Below are positions 1 to 8,953 of a stretch of 38,321 nucleotides of DNA, piece after piece. The notes under the pieces are model-generated. The model was not told where the DNA came from. It did no database searches and saw nothing but the letters and a program-made list of their open reading frames with translations. The DNA comes from JAYQUR01 sp038133505 (GTDB lineage Bacteria; Pseudomonadota; Alphaproteobacteria; MPNO01; UBA830), in contig JAYPTI010000013.1 in NCBI GenBank assembly GCA_038133505.1, positions 1 to 38,321 of the forward strand, in the 5' to 3' direction. The translations under genes were made by a program, and so were the position numbers. The stretch's first letter is position 1. Each line of letters opens with the position of its first letter.

Positions 1-720
1 GCGCTGACGCCGATGGGCTGGGGGATCGAGGCGGTTCTCTGGGTTGCGGAGACGGTATCCGGCTGGCCGGGCGCGGTCGCCCTGATTTCGCCGATGCCGC
101 TGGCGGCGCTCTGCGCAGCGGCGCTCGGGGGACTATGGATCTGTCTGTGGCGCGGCCGGGTGCGCTGGTTCGGTCTTCCCGTCTTTCTCGCGGGCCTCGC
201 CGGCCCCGCCATCTCGACGCCGCCGGACATCCTGGTCGGCGACGACGGGCGTCTCGTTGCGGTTCGCGATCGCAGCGGCGCGGTTTATCTCTCTCCCGGA
301 CGCGGGCAACGCTTCGAGCGCGAGATGTGGCTGCGCTATCTGGGCGCGTCGGAAAGCGCCGGCTGGCCTGCGCCTGGCGCCGGGCCGGCGGGGCCGCTCA
401 GCTGCGACGGGGCCGGATGCATTGTCCGGCTGGATGGCCGGTCGCTGTCGCTTGCGTCAGGTCTGGAGGCCGTGACGGCGGATTGTGCGAGGACGGATGC
501 GATGATCGTCCTCGTCCGCGCGCCGCGACGCCTGTGCGGCCCGGAAAAGGTCCTGTTTTCGACCTTCCATTTATGGCGCGACGGCGGCCATGCGATCCGG
601 GTGGATCGCGCCGGGTTCGAAATCGAGTCGGTACGGGAGAGGCGCGGGGACCGGCCGTGGAGCCGGCTCTCCGAGCGAAAGCGTCAGTACTTGCGGACGA
701 GCCCGACCAGCCGGCCCTGA
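1..720 (+). CDS. comEC: ComEC/Rec2-family DNA uptake channel protein, C-terminal fragment
   Basis: The window opens inside this gene, so only its last 239 or so codons are present and the true start lies upstream. The visible part has one hydrophobic segment near residues 25-60, then a soluble domain with the pattern DCARTDAMIV, a cysteine-bearing RRLCGPEK stretch and a final FSTFHLWRDGGHAI block. I recognise this tail from alphaproteobacterial ComEC proteins, where it follows the metallo-beta-lactamase-like domain. In competent bacteria ComEC is the inner-membrane channel for single-stranded DNA. The neighbouring lexA in tail-to-tail orientation fits the usual alphaproteobacterial order. Its 3' end overlaps the lexA 3' end by 37 bases. 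The call rests on the tail only, so the family is fairly sure and active competence is not shown. Confidence 0.75.
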   Translation, partial: ALTPMGWGIEAVLWVAETVSGWPGAVALISPMPLAALCAAALGGLWICLWRGRVRWFGLPVFLAGLAGPAISTPPDILVGDDGRLVAVRDRSGAVYLSPGRGQRFEREMWLRYLGASESAGWPAPGAGPAGPLSCDGAGCIVRLDGRSLSLASGLEAVTADCARTDAMIVLVRAPRRLCGPEKVLFSTFHLWRDGGHAIRVDRAGFEIESVRERRGDRPWSRLSERKRQYLRTSPTSRP

Positions 721-1376
721 ACGCGGACCTGATCGGGGCCGAAAATGCGCGTCTCGTGGGCCGCGTTGGCGGGTTCGAGGGCGATGGAGGCGCCGCGGCG
801 GCGAAGCCGCTTGAGCGTCGCTTCCTGGCCTTCGACGAGGGCGACGACGATCTCGCCGTTGTCGGCGGTGTCTGTGCGCCTGATCAGCACAACGTCGCCG
901 TCGAGGATACCGGCCTCGATCATGGAATCGCCTTCGATCTCGAGCGCGTAATGATCGCCGCGCCCCAGCATCCCGGGCGGAACGTCGAAGGTTCGGGTGT
1001 TGTCGCGCAGAGCCTCGATCGGCGTACCGGCGGCGATCTTGCCGTAGAACGGCAGCGCGACCGCATCGTCCGCCGAGACGGTTCCCGCCTCGCGCTCGTT
1101 GCCGAAATCGGCTGCAACGACCTTCGGCTGAAAGCCCTTGGCGGGGCGGGGCGCTTCCTGGTCCTGCGGCTTGCGGATGACTTCGAGCGCGCGGGCCTTG
1201 TGGGGCAGGCGCCGGATGAAACCGCGCTCCTCGAGCCCGGTGATCAGCCGGTGAATTCCCGACTTTGACTTGAGGTTCAGCGCTTCCTTCATCTCGTCAT
1301 AGGACGGCGAGACGCCGTGCGACGTCAGGTGCTCGTCGATGAAGGTCAGAAGTTCATGCTGTTTGCGTGTCAGCAT
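684..1376 (-). CDS. lexA: LexA, SOS-response repressor and autoprotease
   Basis: A 230-residue protein of normal LexA length. Residues 1-65 form the winged-helix DNA-binding domain, beginning MLTRKQHELL. The self-cleavage bond is visible as Ala116-Gly117 inside the segment GKIAAGTP. The catalytic serine is Ser151 in GDSMIEAGI and the catalytic lysine is Lys189 in EATLKRL. The ATG at 1376 is chosen over an in-frame upstream start at 1436 because the homologous N-terminus begins at MLTRKQ and the longer form would run through the promoter and operator. LexA represses DNA-repair genes until RecA filaments trigger its cleavage. Two alphaproteobacterial LexA boxes precede the gene, so it should repress itself. 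It follows moeA on the same strand but has its own promoter. Confidence 0.97.
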   Translation of the reverse strand: MLTRKQHELLTFIDEHLTSHGVSPSYDEMKEALNLKSKSGIHRLITGLEERGFIRRLPHKARALEVIRKPQDQEAPRPAKGFQPKVVAADFGNEREAGTVSADDAVALPFYGKIAAGTPIEALRDNTRTFDVPPGMLGRGDHYALEIEGDSMIEAGILDGDVVLIRRTDTADNGEIVVALVEGQEATLKRLRRRGASIALEPANAAHETRIFGPDQVRVQGRLVGLVRKY

Positions 1377-1411
1377 TGATATTTCCCCCGAGAAATCGTC
1401 CACAACATGTG

Positions 1412-1426
1412 GAACAAAACCAAAAC
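1412..1426. promoter_or_regulatory. Second, imperfect LexA box
   Basis: The minus strand reads GTTT TGGTTTT GTTC, one base away from GTTC-N7-GTTC. It lies 11 bases downstream (toward lexA) of the perfect box and just after the predicted transcription start, where it could strengthen autorepression. The mismatch leaves it less certain than the first box. Confidence 0.55.
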
Positions 1427-1436
1427 ATGGCCGCAT

Positions 1437-1451
1437 GTTCTAGTTTGGTTC
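1437..1451. promoter_or_regulatory. LexA (SOS) box, perfect GTTC-N7-GTTC
   Basis: The plus strand reads GTTC TAGTTTG GTTC, an exact match to the direct-repeat operator known for alphaproteobacterial LexA. It sits 61 bases upstream of the lexA start codon and covers the predicted -10 element. Confidence 0.85.
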
Positions 1452-1465
1452 TCCTGGGCCGTCAA
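1437..1465 (-). promoter_or_regulatory. lexA promoter
   Basis: On the minus strand a -35 hexamer TTGACG (1460-1465) is separated by exactly 17 bases from a -10 hexamer TAGAAC (1437-1442). Transcription would begin near 1430 and give lexA a leader of about 55 bases. The -10 element lies inside the perfect LexA box at 1437-1451, so bound LexA would block RNA polymerase. Inferred from consensus match only. Confidence 0.65.
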
Positions 1466-1477
1466 GAATCACGGCGT

Positions 1478-2702
1478 TCAGATGCTGTAGAGAGAGCCTT
1501 CCAGCGGGATGTAATCGACCCGGTCGCCGCCCTTCGCGGCGGGGGCGAAGGGCGCGCGGACGATCAGCGCGTCGGATCGCGCGATGGTCGCGAACATGGA
1601 CGAATCCTGCCTGGAATAGGGCTTGGCGCGGACGGTGCCGTCGTCGGCGACCGAGAGAGTGGCGCGCAGGTAATCCTCCCGCTCGTCGTTTTCCTCGAGA
1701 TCGCCGTCGAGTAGGGCTGTCCGCTTCGGCGGATCGATTTCCGTCATGCCCAACATCTTCCGGATGGCGGGTGCGAGGAACATCACCGCGCAGACAAGGG
1801 ACGAGACCGGGTTGCCCGGCAGCCCGATCAGGTAGGTATCGCCGAGGCCGCCGAACATCAGCGGCTTGCCGGGCCGCATGGCGATCCGCCAGAAATCGAC
1901 CTCGAGGCCGATGTCGCCGAGAACCGACTGGACGAGATCGTGGTCGCCGACGGACGCGCCGCCCGTGGTCACGAGAATGTCGCTGCCGCGCGCGCCGGAT
2001 GCGAGGGTTCGAAGCCCGTCTTCCTCGTCCGGCGCGATGCCGAGATCGATCGGCTCGCCGCCGGTCGCCGCGATGAAGGCCGACAGGGCCAGCGCGTTCG
2101 AGCTCACGATCTGGTCGCGGCCGATGGGATCGCCCGGCATGACGATTTCGTCGCCGGTCGCGAGGATGGAAATCCGCGGCTTGCGGTGCACCATCAGCCA
2201 CGGAATGTTCATCGCCGCCGCCAGGCCGACGTCGCGGGCGGTCAGAACCTTTCCGGCCTTGAGCAGCACGTCGCCTTCGGCGAAATCGAGCCCCGCGGGA
2301 CGGACGAACCGCCCGGTCGGCGCCTTGCCGTCGACGACGCGGACGTTCTCGCCGTCGGCTTCGGTATTCTCCTGGATGACGATCGTATCCGCGCCGTTCG
2401 GAACCGGGGCGCCGGTGAAAATGCGGACCGCTTCGTTGCGTCCCACGGTCCCGTCGTAGGCATGGCCGGCGGGGGCGTAGCCGATGATGTGGAGGGTCGC
2501 GGGCAGGGTTTCCACGTCTTCGGCCCGGACGGCATAGCCGTCCATCGCCGAGACCGGCATCGGCGGCTGGCTGCGGCGCGCGGCGACGTCCTCCGCCAGG
2601 ACCCGGCCGAGGGCCGCGGCGACGGGAATCTGCTCTGCCGGCAGAACCGGGACCGCGTCGACGATCCGCCGCTGCGCGTCGGCGACCGGCAGGAGGTCCT
2701 TG

Positions 2703-2710
<8 letters not shown>
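1478..2710 (-). CDS. moeA: Molybdopterin molybdenumtransferase MoeA
   Basis: 410 residues, the usual MoeA length. The N-terminal part carries the family motif MDGYAV at residues 56-61. The central MoCF-binding domain shows TTGGASVGDHD and GLPGNPVSS, which bind the adenylated molybdopterin and phosphate. MoeA inserts molybdate into molybdopterin-AMP in the last common step of molybdenum cofactor synthesis in the cytoplasm. Its start overlaps the 3' end of moaC by 8 bases, so the two are almost certainly translated from one message beginning at or above trpD. The gene is followed by the separate lexA promoter. Confidence 0.96.
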
Positions 2711-3181
<471 letters not shown>

Positions 3182-3182
<1 letters not shown>

Positions 3183-4000
3183 TACTCTGCGGCCTTCAGC
3201 CCGTTGCGCGCCGCAAGGAGCCGCCGGGTCGCCGCCTCGACGTCGTCCTGGCGCATCAGCGATTCCCCGATCAGGAAGCAGCGCGCGCCGGCGTCGTACA
3301 TCGAGGCGAGATCCTCGGGCGTGTAGAGCCCGCTTTCGCTGACGACCAGGCGGTCGGCGTCGATCACCCGTGGCGCGAGCTGGCGCGTCGTCTCGATATC
3401 GGTCTTGAGCGTCTTGAGGTTGCGGTTGTTGATACCGAGCAGCGGGCTTTTCAGCGTCATCGCGCGATCGAGTTCGGCCGCGTCGTGGACCTCGATCAGG
3501 ACGTCCATGCCCCAGCCGGTCGCCGCGGCCTCCAGTTCGGCGGCGAGCGCGTCGTCGACGGCGGCGAGGATGATCAGGATGCAGTCCGCGCCCAGCGCGC
3601 GTGCTTCCGCGACCTGATAGAGATCGATCATGAAGTCCTTGCGGATCGTCGGCAGCGAGACCGCCGCCCGCGCCGCGACCAGGTGGGCGTCGTCGCCCTG
3701 GAAGTAGGGGATATCCGTCAGCACCGACATGCAGGTCGCGCCGCCACGCTCGTAGGCTGCCGCAAGCGCGGGCGGGTCGAAATCCTCGCGGATGAGGCCC
3801 TTGCTCGGCGAGGCCTTCTTGACCTCTGCGATCAGCCCATACCGGCCGTCGTCGGCGGCTTCGCGCAGGCGCCGGTAGAAGCCACGCGGCGCGGATGCTT
3901 CCTTCGCGGCAGCCTCGACGTCGGCCAAGGAGCGCTCGCTCTTCTTCGCAGCGACGTGCGTGCGCTTGTCGGCGCAGATTTTCGTAAGGGCGTCACTCAT
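3182..4000 (-). CDS. trpC: Indole-3-glycerol phosphate synthase TrpC
   Basis: 272 residues forming a single TIM barrel; there is no fused TrpF domain. The active-site strand LIAEVKKASPSKG is at residues 56-68 and supplies Glu59 and Lys61. Later barrel motifs LLGINNRNL and VVSESGL carry further substrate contacts. The enzyme closes the indole ring from carboxyphenylamino-deoxyribulose phosphate in tryptophan synthesis. Its start overlaps the trpD end by 8 bases and its stop overlaps the moaC start by one base, so it is the middle of a tightly packed operon. Confidence 0.97.
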
Positions 4001-5042
4001 CGCCGTTCTCTTCCTCGTCTTCCTCGGCGATCACCTCGTGAGAGATTTCGATCATTCGGTCGAGGGCGGCGCGGGCCTTGCCGGTATCGATCGATTCCGC
4101 GGCCTGCGCGACGCCTTCCTTCAGGTCCTTTGCCCGGTCCGCGACGATAAGGGCGGCGGCCGACGTGAACAGAACCGTATCCCGGTAGGCGCTCGGCGTG
4201 CCCTCCAGAAGGGAGGTCAACGCCGCCGCGTTGTATTCCGCATCGCCACCTTTGAGCTCTTCGATGTCGCAGCGCGGCAGCCCCGCGTCCTCCGGCGTGA
4301 CCTCGAACGTCTCCACCTGGCCGTCGACGAGGGTCGCGACCGCCGCCGGGCCGTTTGTCGCGAGCTCGTCGAGACTGCCGGCGCCGTGGACGACCCAGGC
4401 CTTTTCGGCGCCGAGTTCGCCAAGGACGCGGGCGACCGGCTCGACCCATTCCTTCGAGAATACGCCGACCATCAACCGGTCGACCATCGCGGGATTGGAG
4501 AGGGGGCCGAGCATGTTGAAGACGGTGCGGATGGCGAGCTCGACCCGCGGCCCCGCGACGTGGCGGGTCGCGCTGTGATGCCGGGGCGCCATCATGAAGC
4601 CGATCTTGGCTTCGGCGATGGACTTCTCGATCAGCCGCATGTCGGCGTCGATGTTGACGCCGAGCGCCATCAGCACGTCGGCGGCACCGGACTTGGAGGA
4701 GAGCGCGCGGTTGCCGTGCTTCGCCACCGGAACGCCGCACCCCGCCACGGTGAGCGCCGACGCCGTCGAGATGTTGAGGGTGCCGCTCCGGTCGCCGCCG
4801 GTGCCGACAATGTCCATCGCGCCGGGCGGAGCGGAAATTCGGAGGGCCTTCGCGCGCATCACGCGCGCGGCCGCAGCGATTTCGGTAACGGTCTCGCCCC
4901 GCATTCGAAGGCTCATCAGGAACGCGCCGATCTGCGCAGGGGTCGCGTCGCCCGACATGATGATGTCGAAGGCGCCTTCGGCCTGCGCGCGGTCCAGTTC
5001 CCTGCCGTCGGCGACGAGCGCCAATATCGATTTGAAGTCCAT
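3993..5042 (-). CDS. trpD: Anthranilate phosphoribosyltransferase TrpD
   Basis: 349 residues, normal for TrpD. The PRPP-binding loop GTGGD is at residues 80-84, followed by NIST (90-93) and KHGNR (108-112), all hallmark motifs. The enzyme joins anthranilate to PRPP, the second step of tryptophan synthesis. It ends in a run of acidic residues (DEEEN) that overlaps the trpC start. It is the first gene of the minus-strand operon here; no trpG or trpE lies immediately upstream, so anthranilate synthase must be encoded elsewhere. The ATG at 5042 gives the expected N-terminus. Confidence 0.97.
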   Translation of the reverse strand: MDFKSILALVADGRELDRAQAEGAFDIIMSGDATPAQIGAFLMSLRMRGETVTEIAAAARVMRAKALRISAPPGAMDIVGTGGDRSGTLNISTASALTVAGCGVPVAKHGNRALSSKSGAADVLMALGVNIDADMRLIEKSIAEAKIGFMMAPRHHSATRHVAGPRVELAIRTVFNMLGPLSNPAMVDRLMVGVFSKEWVEPVARVLGELGAEKAWVVHGAGSLDELATNGPAAVATLVDGQVETFEVTPEDAGLPRCDIEELKGGDAEYNAAALTSLLEGTPSAYRDTVLFTSAAALIVADRAKDLKEGVAQAAESIDTGKARAALDRMIEISHEVIAEEDEEENGDE

Positions 5043-5072
5043 CGACTTCCCGGTTCCGTTGGGTGAGGACGC

Positions 5073-5101
5073 TTTATACAGGCGAAGTGGCTTCTAGGTA
5101 A
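5073..5101 (-). promoter_or_regulatory. Possible trpD operon promoter
   Basis: The minus strand has an extended -10, TG followed by TATAAA (5073-5078), with a poor -35 (TTACCT, 5096-5101) 17 bases upstream. It would start transcription about 25 bases before the trpD ATG. I see no tryptophan-rich leader peptide or attenuator in this gap. Confidence 0.35.
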
Positions 5102-5215
5102 GACGCGGATTGAAAACGGCTATTTCCGCGCGAAGTACGGACGGAATGACCCGTCGGAAACGGATTCTTACCGATCATTGACGGAAATTGACCTTCCCAT
5201 AAGTCCGGAAGGCAA

Positions 5216-6295
5216 ATGGCGCTTCGCAACGCTTTCGATACAGCCAGAGACCGCCTGCCGGCGGGCGTTGCGCCTGCCGTCCTCGGAGCGGTTGCCGCTC
5301 TGGTATTCATCCTCGCGGTCGCGCTCAGCCGCTCCGCGGAGGCGCCAACCGGGGAGACCGTCGCGCGGGCTCCGCAGGCGGTCGCGACCGGGAACGAAGC
5401 CCAGGCGAAACCGCGTCCGCAGCCGCAGCAGCGCGCGCTGCTCGACCTCTTTCTACCGCCGAGACCCTCTGCCAGAGACCAGACGCGCCGGATCGAAAAC
5501 GGTCTTCCGGGGGTGGACCGCAGCCACGAGACGCTCGCCCGGCCGGCGCCGAGGGAAAAATCCGTTGCGGCGGCGCGGGATAAGGGACCGGCAATCGCGC
5601 TCGTCATCGACGACATGGGTTTCGACAAGAAGAACTCTGATCGCGCTGTCGGTCTTCCGGCCGCAGTCACGTTGTCCTACCTGCCCACCGCTCCGGAGGT
5701 GGGGCGCCAGGTCCGCGGCGCCAGGCTACGCGGTCACGACGTCATGCTGCACCTGCCGATGGAGGCCGACGACCACCATGGCCGGCCCGGCGTGAACGTC
5801 CTGTCGGTGGCTCAGGAACGCGATGCGTTGCAGACCCGGCTGAACGAGATGCTGCACCGGTTCGGCGGCTATATCGGCGTCAACAACCATCAGGGCAGCC
5901 GCTTCACGCGCGACCGCGACCGCATGGGCATCGTCCTTCGCGAACTTCGACGCCGCGGCATGTTCTTCCTGGATTCGCGAACCAGCGGCGGCTCCATCGG
6001 CGCCGAACTTGCGCAGGAGATAGGCCTGCCGCATGCGGCGCGCGACGTCTTCCTCGATCACGATCCGTCGCGCCGGGAAATCCGCGAACGCATGCGCGAG
6101 GCGGAAGCCCTGGCGCTGAGCACCGGCCGGGCCGTCGTCATCGCCCATCCGAGGACCGCGACGATGGACATGGTCGAGCCCTGGCTCGCCGCGCTGTCGC
6201 GGGACGGCATCCGGCTCGTCCCGGTGGCGTCGGTCCTGACACGTCCGCAACCGGCGCCGCCGAAGAGGCTGGCGCACAATCAGGCGACCGAATAG
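5216..6295 (+). CDS. Divergent polysaccharide deacetylase family protein (YibQ/DUF610-like)
   Basis: 359 residues. A single transmembrane anchor spans residues 19-38, followed by a Pro/Ala/Arg-rich linker to about residue 120, so the catalytic part should face the periplasm. The NodB-like fold begins with IALVIDDMGFD, where Asp132 and Asp133 are the expected metal and catalytic acids, and continues with HLPME, His225 in NNHQGS, Asp253 in FFLDSRT and His311 in IAHPR. The family is related to carbohydrate deacetylases, but its substrate is not established. Start ATG 5216 has a GGAAGG ribosome-binding site just upstream. It diverges from trpD and is followed 31 bases later by a GNAT gene. Family call firm, substrate unknown. 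Confidence 0.87.
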   Translation: MALRNAFDTARDRLPAGVAPAVLGAVAALVFILAVALSRSAEAPTGETVARAPQAVATGNEAQAKPRPQPQQRALLDLFLPPRPSARDQTRRIENGLPGVDRSHETLARPAPREKSVAAARDKGPAIALVIDDMGFDKKNSDRAVGLPAAVTLSYLPTAPEVGRQVRGARLRGHDVMLHLPMEADDHHGRPGVNVLSVAQERDALQTRLNEMLHRFGGYIGVNNHQGSRFTRDRDRMGIVLRELRRRGMFFLDSRTSGGSIGAELAQEIGLPHAARDVFLDHDPSRREIRERMREAEALALSTGRAVVIAHPRTATMDMVEPWLAALSRDGIRLVPVASVLTRPQPAPPKRLAHNQATE

Positions 6296-6326
6296 AGTCC
6301 GCGGCGAAACCACGCCGCGACGCTCC

Positions 6327-6890
6327 ATGATCCGACCTGCCACCGACGCCGATTTCGACTCCGTTCTGGAGATCATCAACGACGGTGCCTCGGCCTATCG
6401 CGGCGTCATTCCCGAAGACCGCTGGAAAGACCCTTACATGCCGGCCGACGAGCTGCGCCACGAAATGGCGGCGGGAGTCTCGTTCCGGATCGCCGAGGGC
6501 AGGGGCGGCGGCGCCGCCGCCGTGATGGGAATTCAGCCGGTCAAGGACGTGATCCTGATCCGCCATGCCTACGTTCGGACCGACAGGCAGCGGAGCGGGC
6601 TCGGCTCCGAGCTGCTCGCGAACCTGATCGAGAACGCCCCGCGCCCGGTGCTGATAGGCACTTGGAAGGCGGCCAGGTGGGCGGTCCGGTTCTACGAGAA
6701 AAACGGCTTCTCGCTGATCGAAGGCGAGGAAAAGGACCGTCTTCTGAAGACCTACTGGGATATTCCGACCCGTCAGGTCGAAACGTCGGTGGTAATGGCC
6801 GACCGGCGCGCGATGAAGGAAATCGTCAAGAACGCGCGCCGGAGCGACGAGCCCGATCCGAAAGACCCGCTGGGGCTGTTGCGGCCCTGA
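6327..6890 (+). CDS. GNAT-family N-acetyltransferase
   Basis: 187 residues. The N-terminus MIRPATDADFDSVLEIIN is typical of a GNAT fold, and the acetyl-CoA pyrophosphate loop is visible as QRSGLG at residues 88-93 in VRTDRQRSGLGSEL. The segment FYEKNGFSLI is the usual GNAT C-terminal strand. The last 45 residues or so extend beyond the core domain and are basic, then Asp/Pro-rich. The substrate cannot be read from sequence. It probably shares a transcript with the deacetylase-like gene upstream (31-base gap) and converges on ppiD with only 12 bases between stop codons and no evident terminator. Confidence 0.88.
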   Translation: MIRPATDADFDSVLEIINDGASAYRGVIPEDRWKDPYMPADELRHEMAAGVSFRIAEGRGGGAAAVMGIQPVKDVILIRHAYVRTDRQRSGLGSELLANLIENAPRPVLIGTWKAARWAVRFYEKNGFSLIEGEEKDRLLKTYWDIPTRQVETSVVMADRRAMKEIVKNARRSDEPDPKDPLGLLRP

Positions 6891-6902
6891 TCGACGCCGA
6901 CC

Positions 6903-8795
6903 CTACTGCTGGGTCGCGAGAAACGCCTCGAGCCCGGCATTGTTGATCGATACCGAGTATTCGTCCCGAAGCGCCTGGGTATATCCCTGGAGAAGATCGG
7001 TCGCGATCGCGGCGGACAGCGTGTCCTTGAGCCGTTCGAAATCCGCATCTGCGGACGGCGCCGTGGCGCTTTCGATCCGGGTCAGCCTGGCAACGGCGTA
7101 ACCGTCGGGCGTCTGGCCCATGACGACGCCGCCTTCCTTCGCCTTGAACAGGTCGGGGACGAGCGCCCGGGGCACGGCATTGTCGGCCGCCGTAGCGAAG
7201 CGCGACACCGGCTTCGCCTGCTCGGCGACGAGACGCATCTCTTCGGCGACCGTAGGCAGGGGCTTGCCGGCGGTTACCGCATCGCGAACCTGTTCGGCCT
7301 TCTTGCGGGCGATCTCGTCGAGTTGCTGCAGCTTCCACTGCTGCGTGACCAGATCCCGGATCTGGTCCAGGCTGCGCTTCGCCGGCGCGATAACGTCATC
7401 GACCCGGACCATGAAGTAACCGCCGCCGCTGGTTTCGGTCAGGCGGCTGGTCGCGTCCTTTTCCGTCGTGAAAGCGGTCTCGACGAAGGCCGGATCGTCG
7501 GGAAGCCCGTCGGCGGTTTTCCCGGACTGAAGTTTCTTCGCGGCGTCGATCGGCTCGACCTTGCGGAGTTGCGCGCCCGAGTCCGCCGCGGCTTCCTCGA
7601 TGGTCGCACCCCCGGCGAGGGCGTCCTCTATGCGGTTTGCGCGTTTCACGAGATCGTCCAGCGCCAGTTCCTTGGCGAGATCGACGGCGATTTCCTTCTC
7701 GACTTCCGCAAACGTGGGCTTGTGGCCGGGCTGGATCTCGGCGACCCGGATGATGTGCCAGCCGAGCGGCGACTTGATCGGTTGCGTGAACTTGCCCTGT
7801 TCCACCGCGAAGGCGGCATCGCCGAGGTCGGGTAGCATGTCCGCCTTGGCCACAAGGCCGATCTTGAGATCGTCGCCCTTCTTGCCGGTCGTCTCTTCGG
7901 CAACGGCTTCGAAAGTACGGCCTTCCGACAGCGCATCATATGCCTTCTTGGCCGCCGCTTCGTCGCGGATCAGGATCTGCTCGAGCTGGCGGCGCTCCGG
8001 AATGGAGAGGGACGGCAGCCGGTATTCGTACTCCTCGCGAATCCTGTCGGCGGGCGGCGACAACTCCTTCGCGACTTCCTCGGGATTCAGATAGAGGACC
8101 ATCAGGCGCCTGTATTCCGGCGCCATGAAAATATCGGAATTCTCGTTCAGATAGTTGGTCAGCTGCGCATCGGTGGGCTCAGGCGCGGCTTCGAGCGCAG
8201 GGCGCGGGATCTTGACCACGTCGGCGGCGCGGCGCTCGTTGCGGAAACGGTAGATCGTGTCCGCAAGGGCCGTGGGCGCCGAAACGCCGCCGCTGATGGC
8301 GGATGCGAGAAGGTTCTGGCGGATTTCGTTTCTGAGCGATGCGACGTACGAGGATTCCGTGAGGCCGTTATTTGCGAGAACCTGCTGATAGCGGGCCCGG
8401 TCGAACTGTCCGAGCTCGTTGCGGAACGCCGCCTCGTTCCGGATACGGGCGGCAATCTGCTCGTCGCCGATCGCAAGGCCGAGGTCGTTCGCCTGTTCGG
8501 TCATCAGCCGCCGCGAGATCAGGCCGTTGAGCGTCGACTGCACGATGCCGAGGTTGCGGGCCTGTTCGATGTCGATCTCGCCGATGCGCGCGCGGATCTG
8601 GCTCATCTCGCGGCGGAACTGTTCCTGGAACTCGCGCTGCGAGATCTTTTTGCCCGCGACGCTCGCGACGCTGTCGGGGTTCGAGATCGCGCCCGTCATG
8701 TCGCCGATGCCCCAGACGGCGAAGCTCGCGATCAGCAGGACGCCGAGGACCCACATGACGATCTTGCCTACGCCTTTTTTCATACCTTCAAGCAT
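6903..8795 (-). CDS. ppiD: PpiD-like periplasmic peptidyl-prolyl isomerase/chaperone (SurA_N and parvulin domains)
   Basis: 630 residues, the length of PpiD. A cytoplasmic start MLEGMKKG leads into one transmembrane helix at about residues 12-32, placing the rest in the periplasm. Residues about 35-170 form a SurA/PpiD-type chaperone domain (ISQREFQEQFRREM). A parvulin domain lies around residues 265-370 and includes LGWHIIRVAEIQPG. PpiD assists folding of newly exported proteins near the SecYEG translocon; secG lies just across the divergent tpiA. ATG 8795 has an AGGA site upstream; an internal ATG at 8783 is a lesser alternative. It has its own promoter. Confidence 0.93.
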   Translation of the reverse strand: MLEGMKKGVGKIVMWVLGVLLIASFAVWGIGDMTGAISNPDSVASVAGKKISQREFQEQFRREMSQIRARIGEIDIEQARNLGIVQSTLNGLISRRLMTEQANDLGLAIGDEQIAARIRNEAAFRNELGQFDRARYQQVLANNGLTESSYVASLRNEIRQNLLASAISGGVSAPTALADTIYRFRNERRAADVVKIPRPALEAAPEPTDAQLTNYLNENSDIFMAPEYRRLMVLYLNPEEVAKELSPPADRIREEYEYRLPSLSIPERRQLEQILIRDEAAAKKAYDALSEGRTFEAVAEETTGKKGDDLKIGLVAKADMLPDLGDAAFAVEQGKFTQPIKSPLGWHIIRVAEIQPGHKPTFAEVEKEIAVDLAKELALDDLVKRANRIEDALAGGATIEEAAADSGAQLRKVEPIDAAKKLQSGKTADGLPDDPAFVETAFTTEKDATSRLTETSGGGYFMVRVDDVIAPAKRSLDQIRDLVTQQWKLQQLDEIARKKAEQVRDAVTAGKPLPTVAEEMRLVAEQAKPVSRFATAADNAVPRALVPDLFKAKEGGVVMGQTPDGYAVARLTRIESATAPSADADFERLKDTLSAAIATDLLQGYTQALRDEYSVSINNAGLEAFLATQQ

Positions 8796-8834
8796 CGCAA
8801 ATCCTGTAATTTCCGGCGGTTCGAAAAGCGCGGC

Positions 8835-8863
8835 ATCATAGGTACGCCGCTGCTATCGGGCAA
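8835..8863 (-). promoter_or_regulatory. Probable ppiD promoter
   Basis: On the minus strand TTGCCC (8858-8863) and TATGAT (8835-8840) are separated by exactly 17 bases, giving a good housekeeping-type promoter with a leader of about 30 bases before ppiD. Consensus match only. I found no equally good promoter facing tpiA in the same gap. Confidence 0.5.
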
Positions 8864-8953
8864 GGCGGCGTCGGCGGGCACTGCCGCTGGCACCTCGCGC
8901 CCGCGGTATGCTATGACGCCGGTTGACCGAACGTAATCTGGTGACGGAATCCG

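Noticed and set aside
1377..1436. Longer LexA starting at 1436
   Set aside because: The added 20 residues are not LexA-like and would be encoded by the second operator and leader.
5043..5215. Tryptophan attenuator or leader peptide before trpD
   Set aside because: No short frame with tandem Trp codons and no terminator/antiterminator pair on the minus strand.
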